A DNA stretch of 64,000 bases from Blumeriella jaapii (lineage: Eukaryota > Ascomycota > Leotiomycetes > Helotiales > Drepanopezizaceae), in assembly GCA_009599575.1 (NCBI GenBank), contig VWND01000095.1, forward strand, positions 310,001 through 374,000. Reading direction: 5' to 3'. Both the position numbers and the translations under genes were made by a program. The notes under the pieces were generated by a model. The model was not told where the DNA came from. It did not search any database and worked only from the letters and a program-made list of their open reading frames with translations. Shown here piece after piece: positions 31,661 through 42,690 of this stretch (position 1 is the stretch's first letter; every line of letters starts with the position of its first letter).

Positions 31661-32750
31661 ATTGTAAAAAACGTTAGCTTTGGTCAAATAAACCAAAAGT
31701 TTTGCAATTATACCGTAGTTTCGAATAAAACGTCGGTAAAAATTACAAAAACCAAAAAAGCTTTATACACTTTTTATAATAATAAAAGGTTTCTAATAAA
31801 CGATTACGAAGACTTTTTTTAGGTCTATTTCTAGACTTTTAATCGAAATAATAAAGCTTAAATAACGGGTTCGAATAACGTTGAATTCAAACTTTCGAAT
31901 ATCGGCCTGTAATCCAGCGTCAGCGAGCTTTTAAAACATTTTGCGAACGTATATAACGTATTTCAAAAGGTCGGACGAATAAATAAAAATATTATTTAAA
32001 TATGCAATACAGAAATCGTTTAAATAATCGAAAAAAACGTCGTTTATATAACCTTGATAAATTGCGGATTTATTAATAAAATTAAAAAATAGCACTTTGC
32101 ATTTATAAGCGTCGTAACGCGTACGAAACGTTGTCAGTTTTTTACTAGCGGGATCCATTCGAATTTTATAAAAAGCTTAACGAATATCGAGCTTCGTAAA
32201 AATTCGCGCTTTCGAAAAACGAGCAAAGATTTTATCGATAAAAAAAAAGGAATAGCGATTCTTACGAATAATATTATTAAAAGCTCGATAATCGATACAA
32301 AAACGCAGTGAACCGTCGGGTTTTTTAGCGAAAAGCATTAAAACAGCGAAAAAAGCGGTAAAAAGTTCGATAAAACTTTTGTTAAAATTATTTTACAGGT
32401 AAGTTTTAATAATTTCGAGTTTTGAAATCGATATTTTGTATAAAAAAATATATTTCAGCTTTTTCTTATTTACAATAAGCTCGATCTTATAGTCGTAGGG
32501 CCGGTAAAAAGCTAGTTCGTTATTAGCGGCCTTAGAAAACACGTGTTCGAAATCTTTATATTCCGAAAGAAAAAATTCGAAAAAAAGTTTATTCGAAGTA
32601 AGCTTTGCTAAGCTGATTGAAAAAATCGAAATCGATATTTCGTTAGTTCTGAAACGTTCGAAAAAACTATAAAATTGGGTTTTAAAAAAAGTATTATACG
32701 TAAGGTCGTTTAGTATTTTGTCGATTTCGTACAAAAAAATTAAAAACATT
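31661..32750 (-). pseudogene. pol: Ty3-a reverse transcriptase (copy D)
   Basis: N-terminal frame open at 32749-32393 (FLYEIDKILNDLTYNTFFK, EYKDFEHVFSKAANNELAFY). The palm frame is open at 32158-31931: MDPASKKLTTFRTRYDAYKC then YLNDFCIAYLNNIFIYSSD. Y-x-D-D reads YLNN at 32002-31991, so the polymerase site is lost. Confidence 0.9.
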
Positions 32751-33069
32751 TCAACTGCTTTTTTTCTGAAAATCAGTTTAAAAGCGTGTACAATAATTTG
32801 GCAAATAAAAATTAAATAAGCAGTAAATTAAAAAACTCGTTTTCGAACTGGTCGTTTGGAAAATTCAGAAAATAGCTTATTTAAACTATCGATTATATTA
32901 AATTGGAAGGCCATCGCGGCGAAAGCTTTTTTTCGATTTTTAATATAACTGTTTTTCGTAAAACGAAAAAGCTGTTCTAACGAAAAAAAAAAAGAAAAAA
33001 AAAAAAAAAAATAATAAAAAAAGGATCGGCAGCCTAGAAAAATAATGGTATGATTTCTTATATTATTCT

Positions 33070-33102
33070 ACTGGCGTCGCTATCGAAATTAACACCGCGA
33101 AT
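33070..33102 (-). repeat. 33-bp near-palindromic motif, copy in Ty3-a D
   Basis: Minus strand ATTCGCGGTGT ... GACGCCAGT; same place between protease and RT as in the other Ty3-a copies. Confidence 0.68.
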
Positions 33103-33489
33103 AAAATTCGACCTTTTCGCGCTTCGTACAACGTCGTAAGCCTGCCATAATTAATTAAAGTTTTTATCACGTTTTACAGCGTCGTTTTAATAGCGAAATT
33201 AAATCTTTCGGAAATACAAATAAGAAACTTTAATACAACGAGCGTAAAAAACTATAAAGAGGTAAGACTTCGGCCAATAAAGCTTACGTTTATTACAATT
33301 TAATAAAACTTAGTATTCGGCCAATCAAGCTTTTCCTAGAATCATATTATAATTTCCGAAGTTAGTAATTAAAAAAAAAGTAAACGATTGTATTCGATTA
33401 TTAATAATAAAATTAAAAAGCGTAAAATATATAATTAAATGGCCACGAGCTTTATTATACTTTTTTACAAAAAAAAAAGCCGGGAAAAG

Positions 33490-33680
33490 TTAAATCAAAA
33501 GTTTTTAAAAAAAAAAAAAAGATTTAATCAGCGCCGAATCGATTAACGCATAACCGTTCGCTTTAAAATCGGCGAGCGCTTTTATTTTGTACGAAAAGCC
33601 ATTCTTAATAAATATAACGAAAATTATTAATAAATCGCTATCAAAAAGCTTTCGAACGTCAAAATAACGCATATCGCGCA
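33490..33680 (-). pseudogene. pro: Ty3-a aspartic protease remnant (copy D)
   Basis: Aligns with the copy C protease frame; the MRYFDVRKLFDSDL block starts near 33672. The active-site segment (about 33555-33570) reads ADFKANGYAL, altered from D-S/T-G-A. Confidence 0.62.
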
Positions 33681-33809
33681 ATACGCCTAAAAAAAAAGCT
33701 TTGCTTAGGCCTAAGCGTTTTTCCGATTGGCGGAAAAACTTTCGATTTTTTTATATGCGTTTTGAAAATCGTTTGGAAAAAAGTTTTCGTTTTTATTATT
33801 ATTATCAAA

Positions 33810-34880
33810 AGGCGAATCTTCGGCCGGTTCGACCTCGTTTACACTTATTAGCCTGAAAAAACCTTTGGGTAAAACCGAGGATCGGCCCGTAAAAAATTTT
33901 GCAAATTGGTCTTTTTAAACTCTTTGATATAAGATAAAAAACGAACGTTGTCGTTAGTCCGATCGAAAAAGAAAAACGCTAAAAAGGGCGTTTTAGCGTT
34001 AGAAAAAAGGAACAGCAGAAGATTGAAAAAAAGCCTATGAAACACTTAAACGATTTTCGTACGTACGATTTGACTCGTAATACGCTTTAATTAAAAATCT
34101 GCCATTTTAATAAATAATAAATTTGGTTGAAAAGCGATTCGCGTATAAAATTCGTTTAGCCAACTGATTTTGTTTTTTTTGACGGACGGCGGTAAGCCAA
34201 TTTTTAAAAATCGTTGTACGCGCTTATTCCAAATGCAATTTTTCTCGTAAACGCTTTGATATTTTATCGCGGAGAGCGTTCCGAAGCTGTTTATTAATTC
34301 GTATTTAAGCGTTCGCTGCGAAAATGAAAAATCGCAGGTAAAATCGCTAAAAATCGTCGTGCGTATTTATTGCAAGCATTTTAAATTCGTTTTCGGCCTT
34401 TTGAACGTCGGAAAAATCGGCCAGAAAATCGGCGACCTTTTTTATTAATTTTTCGAAAAATATAAAATCGGAACGGTTCAAAATACGTAAGGTCAGAAAC
34501 TTTTTTGCTACGCTTTCGGTTTAATCGAATATATAATTCTTACGAAATCGATCGCTAGCGAAATAATCGTAATAAAATTCGAAATTATCGAAAACTTTAG
34601 TTTTTTAATAGCGTGCTTTGTAATTTTCACTATTATTTAGCTTAAATTCAAAGTTCGAAACGCGTTTTATGCGAGCTAATCGAAAATCAGCAAATAAATA
34701 AAAACTATAGCGTTTAAAAAGCGCGCTAAAATCTTGGCCGTTATAAAAAAATCTAAAAAAAATTCGCGAAAAGCGTGGAAATTGATTTGCAGCGTTTATT
34801 AATTAAAATAAAACGTTGCGAAAAAAAAAAAAAACAGCAAATTCGCGATTAGCAAAAGCACGTTCGATAAATTCTATCAA
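33810..34880 (-). pseudogene. gag: Ty3-a gag (copy D)
   Basis: Capsid remnant aligned with copies B and C. The C-terminal frame at 34045-33848 reads FNLLLFLFSNAKTPFLAFFF. Heavily mutated. Confidence 0.65.
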
Positions 34881-35316
34881 ACGCTTTAATTAAAAAATCT
34901 GTCGCAATCGTATAATTTCCAAAAATTATCGTTTACGCTTTTGCGCTTTTTTTAATTAATTTTGCAAAAGTCTTAATTAAACGCTTTTAGCGCTAGGCTA
35001 TAAAAAAGTGGCAGGCGAAATAATTAGCGCTCTGCTTTTTCCTTTGTTTTTTTTTCCTCGGAAAAAAAACTGTTTTTCAAAAAAAAAAGCTTTTAGAAAA
35101 AGCTGCTTTCGCTAATTAAAAAAAGAAAGATTAAGATATAATAGCAGAAGCTGAAAAGCTCTGTTAAAAAAAGGATCGTTAAATAAAAGCCATTTTTCGC
35201 GAAGTGCGAAAATAAGCTTTTTTACGACCGGTCGATCACTTTGGTATAACTCGTAAGAAATTCGAAAAAAGAAATAGTTTACGCCGTCGCTAGCGTAAAA
35301 AAAAAGTTGTTAATAA
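34881..35316 (-). other. Ty3-a 5' leader of copy D
   Basis: Leader between gag and 5' LTR with the CGACCGGTCG palindrome near 35226. Nothing else recognised. Confidence 0.5.
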
Positions 35317-35584
35317 TATAACGATTTAATTAATCGAAGGATTGAAAAATCAATTAATTAGTCGCCGTGTTTATATAATATAAAAAACGAGCCTTTGGTT
35401 TTGTAACAAAAATATTTATTTAAAATCAATAATTGCAAAAGGCAGAGGTTGCTAAGAGGAAAAAGCTTTATATATATGAATGATTTCCACAGTTGATAAG
35501 AGACCCACCAAAAGACCAGGGAGCTTGCAACTATACGTAGTTGCTGGGGTGACACACGAGGTGGCAAAAGAGTGAATCGTCACA
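35317..35584 (-). repeat. 5' LTR of Ty3-a copy D (268 bp)
   Basis: Plus strand TATAACGATT ... AATCGTCACA, paired with 29164-29431. Confidence 0.92.
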
Positions 35585-35800
35585 AGTAGCGCGAATAAAT
35601 TGCATATACGTATCGTAAATAATTACTTTTTTTTTTAATCGTAAATAAATTAATACGTTTTTAAATTAGTTTTTATTTATATTCGATTAATAACTTTTGA
35701 GTTACGCAGTTTTTTTCCGCGCCGCAATCGATAAAAGCTCGTTTCGTACGAGTTTCGCTTTTCGCTTTTTTAATTTCGACCGAAATTTTTTTTTTTTTTT
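35585..35800 (-). pseudogene. pro: Ty3-d protease, N-terminal part
   Basis: Reads TRTKRAFIDCGAEKNCVTQ, with D-C-G-A at the D-S/T-G-A active site, then KLLIEYK. The frame continues past the copy D insertion into 29163. Stops fit RIP. Confidence 0.78.
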
Positions 35801-35887
35801 TTTTTTTTTCGTTCGATTTTATTAGCAGCGACGAAATTAAAATCGAGCGAAAGCTTTTTCCGAATTTTTAGATTTGTTAGCTTCGGG

Positions 35888-35983
35888 GCAATTTAAAGCT
35901 ATATATTTTTTTTTGTTGCATTTATAATATTCGATTTTTAAACAATTGGCTATACGGTGCTTTGCTTTTTAGCAGCGATTGCA
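35888..35983 (-). pseudogene. gag: Ty3-d gag double CCHC zinc knuckle
   Basis: Two retroviral-type knuckles. The first (35983-35942) is intact at its ligands: C-N-R-C-x4-H-x4-C, with a stop at a non-ligand position. The second (35929-35888) reads YYKCNKKKYIALNC: the first Cys and the His have become Tyr, as TGY to TAY and CAY to TAY would give. These bind the element RNA for packaging. Confidence 0.85.
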
Positions 35984-37150
35984 TTTCGAAAAGTAAAAAA
36001 AAGTCGTTAAAAGTTTTAGAATTTTAAAAATTTTTATTAAAATTATCGTTTTTTCGCTTTCGTTTTTTTTTTATAACGTATTTTCGAATCGTGGACGGTA
36101 TATATTTGTTTTAGCTTTTAAACTTTAATCGTAAATATAAGTTTTTTTTTTTTTTTTTTTTTTTTTTGCGTTCGTTTCGTCGTTTATTATTTTTCGTTTC
36201 GTCGCTGATAATTTTATTAATATTTTCGATATAACGAGCGATTAATATTAATTTTTCGTACGAGCTTATAGCTGCAGTATTGTTTCGTTTAATAATTTTT
36301 TTTCGAAAAGTAAATCGGAGTTTTGCGAAAAATATTTTTTTTTTAATTATATCGTTTGTTATTTGCAATTGTTATTCGAAATTATTTAAATAAGCAACGA
36401 AATCGTTAACTGATTTATGCTTTTTTTGCTTCGCTTTATCGTATAAATTCGAAGCCGCGATTTTTCGATTTTCCGTATTTATTAAAAAGTCTAATATTTA
36501 TCTTTTAAAATCGTTTTATATAATTCGAATATTTGTAAAACGTCGTTCGTATCCGGTTTATTTTATTTTTTTTTTATCGTCGAAAGCTAGAATATAAGCG
36601 TTAATTTTCTTTTAATTAATATAAAATATTATCTTTTTATTTTGGCGGAAATTTCGCTTTGCACGCCGAATAAAAAATTAAGCTTTTTTAGTATTTTTCC
36701 TTCGATATATTAAAAAGTCTTTTATTTTTGGTGCTTTTCGGCTCGAATTCGCTATGTCTTTTACAAAAAATATAATATGTTTAAAAAAAATGCTAAATCG
36801 TTTTTAATAAGTATTATTATCGTAATACTTCGAAAATATTTTATAATAATCGCCGGCTTAAATTATTTTCTGTTTTTTTTTAATTAAAACGGTATTAAAA
36901 AATATAAAAACCTTTTTTTCGATATTTTCGAAAGCGTTAAGTTTTTATTGGAATTGTTTAACTTTTTTTCGAAATTCGTTTCGGCGTTTTCTAATTTTTT
37001 CGAGTTTTTTGATTATTTCGTAAATTCTTTTTTTAATTTTTTTCTGCTTTATTTTAACTCGTATTTTTTTTATTTTTTTACGTTTATCGTTTTTTTTATT
37101 CGGCGCGAATTCGTTTATTAGCCAAATAAATCAAAATTTCGGTGAAAAGT
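35984..37150 (-). pseudogene. gag: Ty3-d gag, N-terminal and coiled-coil region
   Basis: Leftward frames are rich in Lys/Glu with heptad-like spacing (IYEIIKKLEKIRKRRNEF, then KKVKQFQ near 36960-37030), followed by a hydrophobic capsid-like section. Position upstream of the zinc knuckles identifies it as gag. The start codon and exact N-terminus are not clear because of stops. Confidence 0.55.
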
Positions 37151-37349
37151 CCTTCCGAATCGCTTTAAGCGTGGCCTTTTTTAGTAATTTCTTAAATAAA
37201 AAAAGTTAGGAAATCGTCGCGCCCTGGTAATAAAATATTTTCGACTTTTGATAAAGCTGGTAACGTCAGAAAAAACGATGATACGAAGTTTTTTTAAGCA
37301 GCCGAAAATGCTGGGTTTTTTTAAATAGCTGGATATGCCTGTTCGCTGC

Positions 37350-37871
37350 GAATGCGAAAAGTTATAAAATCGATAATAACGATATAAATATAATAATATA
37401 ATAAAAAATTATTTTAATAATATCGAACTGCCGTTTCGATAAATAAAAAAATCAAAATATAAAAATTAAAAAGCAGAAAAATATTAGTTTAAATAATAAA
37501 ACTTAAATAAAATTAAATCAATAATTAAACTGATTTTTACCTTTTATATTTCTAATAAAAAGCGCGTATAAATACAAAAGAAGAAATAAAACCCTCGAAA
37601 AAAGTATTTCCCAGGAAACCAGGCGAACCTTATTTAATATGCTTTTCCAGCCTTTATCCCGACCTTTTCTTAATTCTTTTTAATATAATCCTAATAACTG
37701 ATTCCTTAGCAATCATTTTTATAAAATATTTTATTTAAATATCATTTCCAGCCCTTATAATACTATCCGGCCCTTACGGCCTATCCGCAGCGAATATTAT
37801 TCGAGAATTGATAAAAGGCAGAAGGTCTTGGCGGATCACCTGACTCATATACGTGATGTTGGTTCCTGACA
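37350..37871 (-). repeat. Probable 5' LTR and leader of Ty3-d
   Basis: The minus strand from 37871 begins TGTCAGGAACCAACATC, a TG-type terminus at exactly the point where plus-strand Ty3-e sequence starts. It is less RIP-mutated than gag. No partner LTR lies in the window, so the LTR's right end inside the element is a guess. Confidence 0.45.
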
Positions 37872-37984
37872 CCGAAAAGTTAATAACACCGGCTTTAGTA
37901 AGTTTTCGTATATTAATTTATATATTTATCGACACCGGATATTTTCAAAAGCATTATTAATAGCAAACAACGCATATCGGAAAT

Positions 37985-38800
37985 ATATTCCCGTTAAATT
38001 GGCTTGGCTAAATAAGATTTTAAATAAAAAAATTCGCTATAAAATTTTCGAATTTATTTATATAGCGAATAGCAAGTTTTTAAATTGAAACAGTTATTTT
38101 TATTTTATTAATAAGTCTGCTGAATTTCGATCAGATAAAAAAAAATATCGGATAACTTTCGATTATTCGAAAATTAAAAAAAAAATCCCGGGCTGTATTT
38201 TTATTAGATTTAACGATTGTGCAGTTTATTTCGGCAATCCGTTTTATAAGGTTTTTAGTTAATTTGATTTTAAATACGATTATTAGAATATAAGAATATA
38301 TTTAGATAACCGCCACGTATACGCGTTTTTTGCATTTGGCTATTTTTAAATGCAATTTATTCGTATATTTTAAAAAGTTGTATCGAATGCGTTTTTTTTT
38401 TATACGGAGCTGATAAAAATTGTATTAAATGAAATATCTAAATTCTAAAATACAATTGACCAAGGTTTTAATAATTCAGAATCTTTTTTTTTTTTTTATA
38501 TATTATCGGAAATACTTTTGAATTGCAAAAATTAAGATTTTATATAAATAATATTTTTTTAGATTTATTTGACTTCGAATCTGCTTTCGCAATGCTACGA
38601 AACTATTTGTTATTTAAATTGCTTTGGAATCAGCTAAAATTATTATTTAAAAAGTGTAAGCTGTTTATAAAAAAAATAATAATTTTAAAAATCCGCTACC
38701 GATCCGGTCGTGCTTTTATTAAAACTGAAAGATCGACCGCAATACAATTATAGCCCGTATTAACGACTTTTATTTAAATAAAATAATTTTTTAAAAGCGA
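37985..38800 (+). pseudogene. pol: Ty3-e reverse transcriptase
   Basis: Reads IPVKLAWLNKILNKKIRYKI, RITFDYSKI, IFIRFNDCAVYFGNPFYKVF, FDFKYDY-NIRIYLDNRHVY, and the palm with FYINNIFLDLFDFESAFAML (Y-I-N-N for Y-x-D-D). The open stretch 38523-38753 ends the thumb (LLFKKCKLFIKKIIILKIRY, then RSGRAFI). A distinct fungal Ty3 lineage by its KVASNAF / FESAFAMLRNHL pattern. Confidence 0.82.
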
Positions 38801-38879
38801 TTCAAATTATTCGCAATTAAATAAAAAACTTTGCCGAAATCGCCAGACTTTTGAACAGATTGACGGGATATGTTTATTA

Positions 38880-39370
38880 AAAATAAAAACCATTAAAGGC
38901 TATATTTTTCTTTTTTCTGAAAAATAAATGCAGCTTAGTAATAAAAAAAAGCTGGCTATATTTTATTTAAATTCGTGCAAATATATATAAATGCTTCGGC
39001 TTTCGTAGAAAAATGCTGTATATTACAAGTTTAAAAAAAAGAATTCATACCGGTACTATTGTTTTACGACAGTTTAATATTTACGAAAACACAACGATAA
39101 TATAATATTTATAAAAAATAATTATTAATTATAATAAAGTTTTGCAAAAAGTATGTTCATATGCTGCGTTGCGAAAAACCCTTAGTATTATATATTAATC
39201 ACGCATCATTTATATACTTTTTAAACTCAAAATCCATTCAGAAAAAAAAAATATACGCCCGGTAGGCAGCAGAAATGCGAGTATCAAATGTTTCGATTTA
39301 ATATATTAAAAAAGGTCGAAACCAAATCGCTGACGCTTTATTAAAAACCATTTTTTTAAAAAAAAAATAT
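38880..39370 (+). pseudogene. pol: Ty3-e RNase H
   Basis: The end of the domain is clear at 39170-39355: IIYINHASFIYFLNSKSIQK, YARQAAEMRVSNVSI and KKGRNQIADALLK, the 'GRNxIADALSR' tether. Earlier parts are heavily mutated. Confidence 0.75.
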
Positions 39371-39799
39371 AACGAAATTAATTTAAATTAATTCGGCGGA
39401 ATAAATATAAAAGATTTTATATGGCGTTGGAAAAATAAAAAAAAATAAATACGAATAATTATTCAAAAAAATAGCTGACCCATTTATATTACTTAGCAAG
39501 GAAAAGATTAAAAAAATCCGAAAAATATTTGATTTTAACGCGATTATAACGTTGGCAAAAGTTTTAAAGCAAAATAAGAAATTTGTAGCAGTTTTGTATA
39601 CAATTGGAAATATTAAGTATATTATAGGGCTGGAATTTTTTTTACCGTTCGCAGGAATTGCGATTTGAAAAAATAAGCGAATTGCAAAAATATTAGCCAC
39701 GATTTTAACAAATTTATTTATTATATACAAAACTTATTAATAATATATTAACGTTGTTAATTTTTTATTGGATAACAAATATTTAAAAAGCAACGATAA

Positions 39800-41140
39800 A
39801 ATCAAAAAAGCAATTTTGCAAAAAAAAGCTACGAAATACAAATAAGAAAACAACGTTTTATAATACTTATGAAAAAAAGAATTCAAAAAATGTTTGGTAT
39901 TTAATTAAATATCGGAAGCTTTTAAAACTGCTTATGATCAAAATGGACATTTTGCAGCTAATATTACGATAAAAAAGCTTCGAAACGTATAATAGTTTTT
40001 AATTATTAAAAATATTAGTTTTGTATATTAAAAGCTGTTTGCAATGCGCTAAATTCGGCACCGCTTAAAAGTTTTAATTATTGTTACGAATAATAATATT
40101 AGATTTTATAAAGCTATTAAAAGTTAACTTTTGCGAATTTTTTTCAAAAGTTTTTAACGAATATAAATATTTATTAATAATTATCGATTACTTTTTTCGA
40201 TTTATTTAAGCGTATTTATATTTAATATTAAATTCGGAATAAGCAATTAAAACCTTTACGTTATTATTTACGAATAATAATACTTCGGTAGGCTTTTACG
40301 TTGATTTTGGAAATTATTTTAGCATTCGATTGAAAACGTTTATTAAGAAAAAAAAAGTTTTCTGGACCAATTCTTTTATTGCTTTTAAAAAGTCAACAGG
40401 TATGGCTGAAAAGGCTGTAAATATTATGCAACGTGTTTTAAGCAAAACTGTAAGAATTTTTTCGCAAAAGCTGGAATTTATAATTTTTAAAGCAAATGCG
40501 AAAAAAATGCTTAACCTCGGATATTCAGCTTTTAATATTTATCGAAAATATCAACCGCGTATTGCAATCGATATTATTTTCTCAGCTTATTACGCCCAAA
40601 TTATATATAACAATCTAAAAGCTGATGAATTTTCTGAAAAATTATAGTCGGCGGATTTAGTTGATTTTGAAAAATAAAAAAATATAATATTAAAACATTT
40701 AGCTAATTAAAAAGTTTTACGAAAAAAAATTGTTAAAACGAACGACAAAAACGCAAAAAACAAAAGCTAAACGATATACTAAATAATATTAATTTTTAAA
40801 AACGTTTTTGCCAGGATTTTTAATTATATTATATAATTATACTGCCGCCGGGCAAAAGTTAAAGCTCAGCTGAAAAGGGCTTTTTCCGTATTTTAAGCAT
40901 AAAAAATAAATATCAACGATTTTATATTTTCGAATAAATTAATAAAAAACCAATTCCTAAATACTTTTATATCGACCAATTAAAGGCCTTTTATTTTAAA
41001 ACTGCGTATTTAGTTATTAAAAAAAAAGCGTTTATCAGTGTATTAAAATCTGAAAACAGAAAAATTATAACATTTATTGCTTTTGGAACTGAGAAAAAAA
41101 TTTCTACGACGCCAAAAGGAAATTAATATAATACCAAAAG
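39800..41140 (+). pseudogene. pol: Ty3-e integrase
   Basis: Core region with EFFSKVFNEYKYLLIIIDYF near 40140-40200 (catalytic Asp block). An open frame follows at 40330-40647: FWTNSFIAFKKSTGMAEKAV (the GMxEK Glu is the D,D-35-E Glu), NIMQRVLSKTVRIF and NLGYSAFNIYRKYQPRIAID. A C-terminal block resembling DQLKAFYFKTAYL lies near 40975-41005. Stops flank the open frame. Confidence 0.8.
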
Positions 41141-41349
41141 TTTAAAGCGTGCAAATGCAATTTAAAAATTACTATTTTTTTTTTAAAAAAGTTGTTCCGG
41201 GACGACGCCAGGATATGCGTTTAAAAATTGAGAATTCATATAGAATATTAGAAGGTATTTCTTTAAAACGAAATATTAATATATATTAGAAAGGAGCAAA
41301 AGGAAAAAGAATTGCTTTAAAGCGTTGCACGTATTATAGCTTTTTTTAT

Positions 41350-41680
41350 TGTACTTTCGAGGTCGAAAGCTTGGTAGAATGGGGCTTGTAATAGCCTAGT
41401 GGCCTGAGGCCACTATAGAGCACAGACCACTTAGATCATAGCGTATTTTTTCGTTTTCTGTAGACTTAGTTCTAGACGAATTAAGCACCCCTCGAAAAGG
41501 AACTTCAAAGCTTCAACTGGGCTGCACGCTTGCAGCCTACTATCACGTGGTGTGATCATATGATTGTGCGCATGATTAACCACCATCATATATTTATACT
41601 GGCAATTCTTTTATAAAGATTAACCATAGCTAGTTAGCTAAACTCTTTTTAATTGTATATGTAATCGTTTCTTTTTTACT
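41350..41680. repeat. Low-RIP segment, probable LTR of Copia-b or Ty3-e
   Basis: GC-normal sequence starting TGTACTTTCG, with several small palindromes: AGTGGCCTGAGGCCACT (41398-41414), ATCAC/GTGAT (41542-41556) and ATCATATGAT. It abuts the end of a minus-strand copia RNase H on its right and a purine-rich Ty3-e end on its left, so it could be the 3' LTR of either. No second copy in the window fixes its borders. Confidence 0.45.
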
Positions 41681-41913
41681 ATTTTTTTACTATTTTTTTA
41701 CCCAACCTTTTATTTTTACGTCAATTTCGTTTTTGTTAATAAAAGTAGTAAAAGCCTTATTAGGGTTTGCTTTCGTTATAATATCCGCCGGATTGTTTCC
41801 GTTAATCCATTTAATTTTTGATAACTTTTTCTTTTTATAGCTTTGGCGGAAAACTATAATATTAATTATAAGGCGTTTCTTTTTTGTTATTTTTAATTTG
41901 ACCAAACATTTTG
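41681..41913 (-). pseudogene. pol: Copia-b RNase H C-terminus
   Basis: Leftward open frame KCLVKLKITKKKRLIINIIV, FRQSYKKKKLSKIKWINGNN, PADIITKANPNKAF and INKNEIDVKIKGWVKK. The 'RLxIDIxxxRQSYExRE ... NPADAxTKxxPN' pattern closes the polyprotein of fungal Ty1/copia elements. Only this tail and perhaps an LTR remain; upstream pol is absent, so it is a truncated relic. Confidence 0.8.
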
Positions 41914-42690
41914 TTGCGCTATATTTACATTCTTTTATTTCCTTTTATTTCTTTTGTTCCAGATTTATTCTTCCTGTACGCTTTTAATAGTTAGATGTTT
42001 CTGAAGCTCGGAAAGGCTCGTAGTCACGTAATAACGAGCTTTCTCAAAAACTAGTTTTTCCGAGCGATTAACTAAGCGAGCCCGAATTTTCCGTTTTCTG
42101 CGAAAAGCTCGCTAATCAGATTTAAAATAATACAAATAATATTTTATTATATATAATTTATTCGTCCCAGCCTTCGGTAAAAATTCTTACCGATTATTCG
42201 GCTATGCACGATAGTTATAAGCTCCGAAGCTAATTAATAAGCTTTTTTCTGCAATGCATACGCTAGGAGATTCGTTGAAAGCTTTCACCGGTCAATTTAT
42301 TCGAATTATCGAAAGAATTCGTAGAAGATTATATTTTGCAAAATTTTTTTATTTGGCAAAAGGCCACGAATCGATAAAAGGCTATTAAAAGTGCGGAAAG
42401 CATTAATTTTTCGATTTTCTCAATTTACAATTTTCATTTTCATTTTTCTACTTTTTTCAATCCAATTAATCGATTTTTCACAACGAAAACAATATATCGG
42501 CCTTTACGAAAAAAAAGGTTTTTTTTCACGATTTAAAATCGTAGATTTTTTAATTAAAAACGTATAAATTTTACCGATCAAGGATTTTTCCTTTCGAATA
42601 CACCGATTTTAATTTTTTATTTCGCTTTTTTATTAATAAACGATTATAAAAACAATCGTTATATTAGTTTATCGATCAGAAAAACAAAAA
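41914..42690. other. Unassigned stretch upstream of Copia-a gag
   Basis: Moderately RIP-mutated, with a small inverted repeat (TTCGGTAAAAA/TTCTTACCGA near 42173-42203). It should contain the Copia-a 5' LTR and leader, but its 3' LTR is not identifiable in the window, so borders cannot be set. Confidence 0.4.

Larger units (their letters stand above)
29164..35584 (-). mobile_element. Ty3-a copy D, full-length, inserted in Ty3-d protease
   Basis: Minus-strand copy of 6421 bp with two 268-bp LTRs and a perfect 5-bp target duplication AGTAG (29159-29163, 35585-35589). Internal order equals copies A-C. Removing it restores a continuous Ty3-d protease frame. Interior RIP-mutated. Confidence 0.94.
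6535..37871 (-). mobile_element. Ty3-d, chromodomain Ty3/gypsy element split by two insertions
   Basis: Minus-strand element reconstructed from three segments: 35585-37871 (5' region, gag, start of protease), 27704-29163 (protease end, RT, RNase H start) and 6535-8524 (RNase H end, integrase, chromodomain). The intervening DNA is copy D (29164-35584) and Ty3-c (8525-27703). At both junctions the reading frame continues once insert and target duplication are removed. Without inserts the visible part is about 5.7 kb. The 5' terminus is probably TGTCAGGAACC read leftward from 37871; no 3' LTR was found in the window. RIP-mutated and non-functional. Confidence 0.85.
37872..41340 (+). mobile_element. 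Ty3-e, Ty3/gypsy fragment lacking gag and protease
   Basis: Plus-strand pol beginning with the RT N-terminus right after the Ty3-d terminus, followed by RNase H and integrase and ending near a purine-rich stretch at 41288-41312. The missing gag and protease suggest Ty3-d inserted upstream of RT, leaving the 5' part on the far side of the nest. Confidence 0.75.
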
